A stretch of 37,994 nucleotides of DNA, from contig DAOUPA010000003.1 in assembly GCA_030626405.1 (NCBI GenBank), forward strand, positions 1-37,994, in the 5' to 3' direction. Of the stretch, positions 34,638 through 37,994 are shown one piece after another. The first letter of the stretch is position 1; every line of letters begins with the position of its first letter. This DNA is from Planctomicrobium sp. (GTDB lineage Bacteria > Planctomycetota > Planctomycetia > Planctomycetales > Planctomycetaceae). A program made the position numbers and the translations under genes. Below the pieces are notes generated by a model that worked only from the letters and a program-made list of their open reading frames with translations, ran no database searches and was not told the origin of the DNA.

Positions 34638-34668
34638 CATGTCCACATCGCGAAGCAGGGTGGACATG
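34638..34668. repeat. Perfect inverted repeat after the TPP II gene
   Basis: CATGTCCAC, 13 bases, GTGGACATG: a perfect nine-base stem 27 bases after the TPP II stop, without a trailing T-run. It could be a transcription terminator of unusual form, an intergenic palindromic repeat, or a regulator site. Confidence 0.5.
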
Positions 34669-34704
34669 AATGGGCGTCGATGAAACACAGGCTCCTTGAG
34701 TGGC

Positions 34705-34723
34705 CCGAAAGATTTTCTTTCGG
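34705..34723. repeat. Second hairpin between TPP II and the cupredoxin gene
   Basis: CCGAAAG, loop ATTTT, CTTTCGG: a perfect seven-base stem with a five-base loop. No T-run follows. It sits between the larger repeat and the next gene, so it may act as terminator for TPP II or as a leader element. Confidence 0.4.
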
Positions 34724-34809
34724 AGCGGCGCAGCCGTGTGAGGTTTCAGATATAACATTGTTTTACCTGCAGCGACGTAGCGGTTGGGCCAATGAAGAAG
34801 GAACAAACG

Positions 34810-35601
34810 ATGAACACGCGGCGAAGTCGTAAGCAACTGGTGTACGTCGCCTCTGGAGCCGGATGCCTGTTTGCGATTGCCTTCCTGTTGTTCTGGTCCA
34901 GAAACAACGATCATGAGGTCCGACCGCTGCCCATGCACGAAGGCAAGCCGCTGCCGAATACCCAGTCGATCTTAGCACCGGAGACTGTGAATACGAATGC
35001 TCCTTTCGGGACGATTGAAGGGCAGATCCTGTTTCAAGGAGAGCAGCGAAAATGGCCGCCCAACGGGAGGCAGATGTCGGATGTCGTTGTCTATTTGAAA
35101 GGAAACCTCCGTGGACGAACTGATCACTTCAAGGCAACAGAACGGTCTTCCAGCGACAAACCGGTCCCGGCTGTACTGGATCAATTCGACATGACGTTTG
35201 TGCCACATGTGGTGATGATGCAGCAAGGCGGCATGATCGAATTGCGAAATAGTGACTCCACACTTCACAATGTGAACGGGTTCGCGACGATGAATCAGCC
35301 TTTCAATGTGGCCCTCTCGCCAGGCGCGTCAACGGACGTTGTTCTGGAACGGCCCGAGTTCATTCGTGTGGCATGCAACTTTCATCCAAAGATGAGCGCC
35401 TGGATTGCAGTCATGCCGAATCGCTTCTTCACCAGGGCAAACGATCAAGGGCAATTCACATTGAGAGGCATTCCACCAGGAAAGTATAAGCTCGCCGGCT
35501 GGCATGAAAACGTTTACCCACCTCATGTCCCACGCCGCGTTTCCATGGACGTCAATATTCAGCCTGGGCGAACAACTGTCGTGAAGCTTAACTTTCCCTA
35601 A
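34810..35601 (+). CDS. Membrane-anchored cupredoxin-like protein with C-terminal beta-sandwich
   Basis: 263 residues from ATG 34810, which has AAGGA seven bases upstream; the ATG at 34792 adds six residues and overlaps that site. A basic N-terminus and one hydrophobic helix (LVYVASGAGCLFAIAFLLF) anchor it in the membrane. The middle has the blue-copper pattern of plastocyanin-type domains: a histidine in TLHNVNG (His153) and CNFHPKM (Cys189, His192, Met195), spaced like C-x2-H-x2-M ligands. The last ~65 residues (GQFTLRGIPPGKYKLAGWHE) look like a carboxypeptidase-regulatory/CnaB-type beta-sandwich. Similar proteins are annotated as methylamine-utilisation or plastocyanin-like, but partner oxidases are not visible here. 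It lies close to an ArsM-type gene on the opposite strand (23 bases between stops). Electron transfer in the periplasm is likely but unproven. Confidence 0.8.
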   Translation: MNTRRSRKQLVYVASGAGCLFAIAFLLFWSRNNDHEVRPLPMHEGKPLPNTQSILAPETVNTNAPFGTIEGQILFQGEQRKWPPNGRQMSDVVVYLKGNLRGRTDHFKATERSSSDKPVPAVLDQFDMTFVPHVVMMQQGGMIELRNSDSTLHNVNGFATMNQPFNVALSPGASTDVVLERPEFIRVACNFHPKMSAWIAVMPNRFFTRANDQGQFTLRGIPPGKYKLAGWHENVYPPHVPRRVSMDVNIQPGRTTVVKLNFP

Positions 35602-35624
35602 TTCACAACGTTTGACATTGCCGC

Positions 35625-36809
35625 TCAACAACACCCGTCACTCCCACAACAATCATCACCGGGCAGAAGCGTCAGGCCGCCGGCGCCTTGCTTGGTTTCT
35701 TTCGGAGACCGGATCGCTGCGTCGTGGCAGTCGAATGGTGTGGCTTCTTCGATCGGAACTTCACGGGCAGGGACAATCGCTGTGATTTGTTCGCCGTAGG
35801 GGGCCTTGGTGTAGATGTCGAAAGTCTTCTCGCAGACTGCCATTCTTTGACCACGCACGAATGTGTGACCGTCGTCGTCGGTGACGGATTTCCAGGGACC
35901 GTTGTAAACGACGGCCTGGCGTCGGTCGAGGCAGGGGCCATCTTTGCCTTTGAAGGCTTGCACTGTCATGCTGCGGAATTCGATCCCTTCGACTGTCGCC
36001 CAGACTTCTTCTTGTCGGGAGACAATTTCAATTCCGTAGAATCCAGCATCGGCGAATGCTTCCAGAAACTGGTCTTCGAGAAACGCTCCGCTGATGCAGC
36101 CGCTCCACAACTCCGGATCGCTGCGAAGTTCCTCCGGCACGAGTTCATCGCAGACAATATCGCTGATGACCGCCCTGCCCCCTCGTTTTAAAACACGATG
36201 CAACTCGGAGAAGAGTTGTCGGCGGTCTTCATCTTTGACCAAGTTCAAAACACAGTTTGAAACCACCACGTCCACGGTATCCGACTTCACCAGTGGTTGA
36301 CTCGCACGAAGCTGATCCGCATGTTCCTGCATGTGCAGCCAATCGGCGGATGAGCGGATTGGGTTATCAACGAGATACTCTTCGAGCAAATCAAGGTTCA
36401 ATTGCAAATCCTGAATGCGTCCTTTGCGGAAATCGACGTTTGAATATCCCAGAGTCTCAGCGATGTCCCCCTGATACTGTCTTGCCAGCCCCAGCATTGT
36501 GTCGTTGCAGTCGACGCCAATCACCTGCCCGGCTGCCCCAACAATCTGGGCGGCGATATAACAAATCTTCCCGCCACCGGAGCCTAAATCGAGAACGGTT
36601 TCCCCTTCATGAACCCATTTGGAAGGATCTCCACAACCGTAGTCGCGTTCCAGAATTTCCTCTGGAATAATTTTGAGGTACTGCGGATCGTAGTCAACCG
36701 GGCAACAAAGCGCAGCTTCGGCAGCCTCAGCAGCGGCGGAATACCGGTCGCGGACTGCTTCATCAACATTGAGCTGACTTGATTTGATCGGGGGTGTCGC
36801 ACTTGACAT
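35625..36809 (-). CDS. arsM: ArsM-type arsenite S-adenosylmethionine methyltransferase
   Basis: 394 residues from ATG 36809 (the TTG codon just before it in the track is not needed; AGGAA lies a few bases upstream). A class I methyltransferase fold with VLDLGSGGGKICY as the SAM motif and four cysteines at the positions expected for arsenite methyltransferases: CC at 35-36, YGCG (Cys59), SNCVLNL (Cys186) and SGCISGAF (Cys238). A longer-than-usual helical stretch lies between the SAM motif and Cys186 (about 25 extra residues). The C-terminus ends in CCGSDGCC, a Cys-rich tail likely to bind soft metals. Likely role: methylation of As(III) for volatilisation or detoxification, in the cytoplasm. 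No arsR, arsC or arsenite pump is visible next to it, so regulation is unclear. Confidence 0.82.
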   Translation of the reverse strand: MSSATPPIKSSQLNVDEAVRDRYSAAAEAAEAALCCPVDYDPQYLKIIPEEILERDYGCGDPSKWVHEGETVLDLGSGGGKICYIAAQIVGAAGQVIGVDCNDTMLGLARQYQGDIAETLGYSNVDFRKGRIQDLQLNLDLLEEYLVDNPIRSSADWLHMQEHADQLRASQPLVKSDTVDVVVSNCVLNLVKDEDRRQLFSELHRVLKRGGRAVISDIVCDELVPEELRSDPELWSGCISGAFLEDQFLEAFADAGFYGIEIVSRQEEVWATVEGIEFRSMTVQAFKGKDGPCLDRRQAVVYNGPWKSVTDDDGHTFVRGQRMAVCEKTFDIYTKAPYGEQITAIVPAREVPIEEATPFDCHDAAIRSPKETKQGAGGLTLLPGDDCCGSDGCC

Positions 36810-37056
36810 CAAATTTTTCCTGTTCGTTCCATCTCCGGGGACTTTTGAATCTTAGCGTCCATTGAACAGACAATCCATTCATGAATTCTGTGAAGCGTGA
36901 CACATTTCTCTGTTTTGCTTTCACATCGAGACTGGATTCTTCTCCCTCTTCTGTAGTGAAAATTCTTCCCGCAGCTTGTAGCATCACCCATCGGGTGGAC
37001 AATTGTTATGTTCTATCCCCTTAACAGAATCGCGGTGATTGATCAGGAAGAGTTCT

Positions 37057-37994
37057 ATGCTCCATGTTTTTGACCGCTCGTTGATCGTTTTGATCTTGTC
37101 GACATTTTCCATCACGACTCAAGCTGAAGTTCCTATGACAAAGCGTATCGACCACCACGATGATTTTTTCGGACAGAAAGTCCACGACCCGTATCGCTGG
37201 CTGGAAGATGACGTTCGTGAAAGTGAAGAGGTCTCCGACTGGGTGACGAAGCAGAACGAGCATACATTCGGGTTCCTCGAAAAGATCAAAGAGCGAGAAG
37301 CGATTCGCGAACGGATTACCGAACTTTGGAACTTCGAGAAGTTCGGCACACCGTTTCAGGAAGGTGGTCGCATCTACTTTTACAAAAACGATGGGTTGCA
37401 AAATCAATACGTGTTGTATGTTCAGGAAGATGCTAATGCCGAGCCGCGCGTTTTGATCGATCCGAACAAATGGTCCGACGACGGCACCGTCGCTCTGGGC
37501 GGGACCGCGTTCAGTGACGATGGTCGCTACCTTGCCTATTCGATTCAGGATGCTGGCTCCGACTGGCGAACCTGGAAGGTTTTGGAGATCGATTCTGGCG
37601 ACATTCTTGACGACGAACTGAAGTGGCTGAAATTCACGACTCCGGCCTGGACACCGGATGGAAAAGGATTCTTCTATGGTCGTTTCCCGACTCCGCAGGA
37701 AGGTGCGGAGTTTCAGAATTTGAATGTCAATCAGGCGATTTACTATCACCGAATTGGCGAGGACCAAAGTGACGATGTCATGGTCTTCCACCGCCCGGAC
37801 CATCCGAAGTGGGGCTATGGAAACAGCGTTACCGACGATGGTCGCTACCTCATCATCACCGTGCATGTCGGCACCGATGATCGGTATCGCATCTTCTACA
37901 AAGACCTCAGCGATCCGCTGGCGATGCCGATCCCGTTGATCCGCAACTTCGACAACGAATACAGTTTCATCGGCAACGACGGAGCAACGTTCTA
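37057..37994 (+). CDS. Prolyl oligopeptidase (S9A), N-terminal part, cut by right edge
   Basis: 312 codons to the window end. ATG 37057 has AGGAAG seven bases upstream and a signal peptide (SLIVLILSTFSITTQA). The mature N-terminus has DDFFGQKVHDPYRWLEDD, the family's hallmark start, then beta-propeller blades (YLAYSIQDAGSDWRTWKV, KWLKFTTPAWTPDGKGFFYGR, YLIITVHVGTDDRYRI). The catalytic alpha/beta-hydrolase domain lies beyond the window, so activity cannot be checked. Prolyl oligopeptidases cleave short peptides after proline. The minus-strand ORF 37021-37866 is its shadow. Together with the exported TPP II nearby it suggests extracytoplasmic peptide degradation (inference). Confidence 0.93.
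   Translation, partial: MLHVFDRSLIVLILSTFSITTQAEVPMTKRIDHHDDFFGQKVHDPYRWLEDDVRESEEVSDWVTKQNEHTFGFLEKIKEREAIRERITELWNFEKFGTPFQEGGRIYFYKNDGLQNQYVLYVQEDANAEPRVLIDPNKWSDDGTVALGGTAFSDDGRYLAYSIQDAGSDWRTWKVLEIDSGDILDDELKWLKFTTPAWTPDGKGFFYGRFPTPQEGAEFQNLNVNQAIYYHRIGEDQSDDVMVFHRPDHPKWGYGNSVTDDGRYLIITVHVGTDDRYRIFYKDLSDPLAMPIPLIRNFDNEYSFIGNDGATF

Noticed and set aside
37021-37866. 281-codon minus ORF at the right end
   Set aside because: Antisense shadow of the prolyl oligopeptidase reading frame, which matches its family along the whole visible length.
1-37994. CRISPR arrays, tRNA genes, insertion sequences
   Set aside because: No regularly spaced repeats, no cloverleaf-like sequence and no transposase motif were seen on either strand.

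Overview
The window reads as a chromosomal segment of a planctomycete, probably a Planctomycetaceae-like member of the Planctomycetota. The evidence is two tandem sets of the lineage-typical PSCyt1/DUF1549/DUF1553 cytochromes with DUF1501 proteins, a PQQ-like propeller, a very long single-chain pyruvate:ferredoxin oxidoreductase, a bacterial tripeptidyl-peptidase II, many GTG/TTG starts, and genes in short operons on both strands. I see no tRNA, rRNA, CRISPR array, insertion sequence, phage gene or origin. Genus cannot be fixed by eye.

Layout. 1-1963 (minus): a kinase of the APH fold followed by an enolase paralogue cut by the left edge. 2203-6818 (plus): a large c-type cytochrome-like DUF1549/DUF1553 protein and its DUF1501 partner. 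7002-9906 (plus): a complete TRAP transporter operon (DctP, DctQ, DctM) with ATGA overlaps. 9907-10860: almost a kilobase without a convincing gene, with coding-like fragments. 10861-12405 (minus) and 12733-13956 (plus): an OprP-like porin divergent from a GltS-type glutamate:Na+ symporter, then an exported amidohydrolase (14179-15324). 15566-20278 (minus): NifJ-type oxidoreductase of 1570 residues. 20823-26140 (plus): exported PQQ-like beta-propeller, short-form DUF1549/DUF1553 cytochrome and DUF1501 protein in one run. 26349-27275 (plus): CHAD protein, convergent with a Na/Pi cotransporter carrying a PhoU-like tail (27346-28983, minus). 29158-30600 (minus): cardiolipin synthase, divergent from tripeptidyl-peptidase II (30867-34610, plus). 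34810-35601 (plus): membrane-anchored cupredoxin-like protein, convergent with an ArsM-type methyltransferase (35625-36809, minus). 37057-end (plus): prolyl oligopeptidase, cut by the right edge.

How they work together. Most products face the envelope: uptake of organic acids (TRAP, porin, GltS), phosphate (NptA, with CHAD possibly on polyphosphate), envelope redox and degradation (the two cytochrome/DUF1501 sets with PQQ propeller), and oligopeptide turnover (TPP II plus prolyl oligopeptidase, both with signal peptides). Central metabolism is represented by NifJ and the enolase paralogue. No phage, toxin-antitoxin or defence module is present. The best candidates for something undescribed are the kinase plus Glu-to-Asp enolase pair, the oversized NifJ with its Gly/Cys-rich insert, and the exported TPP II whose catalytic spacing matches the human enzyme as I recall it.
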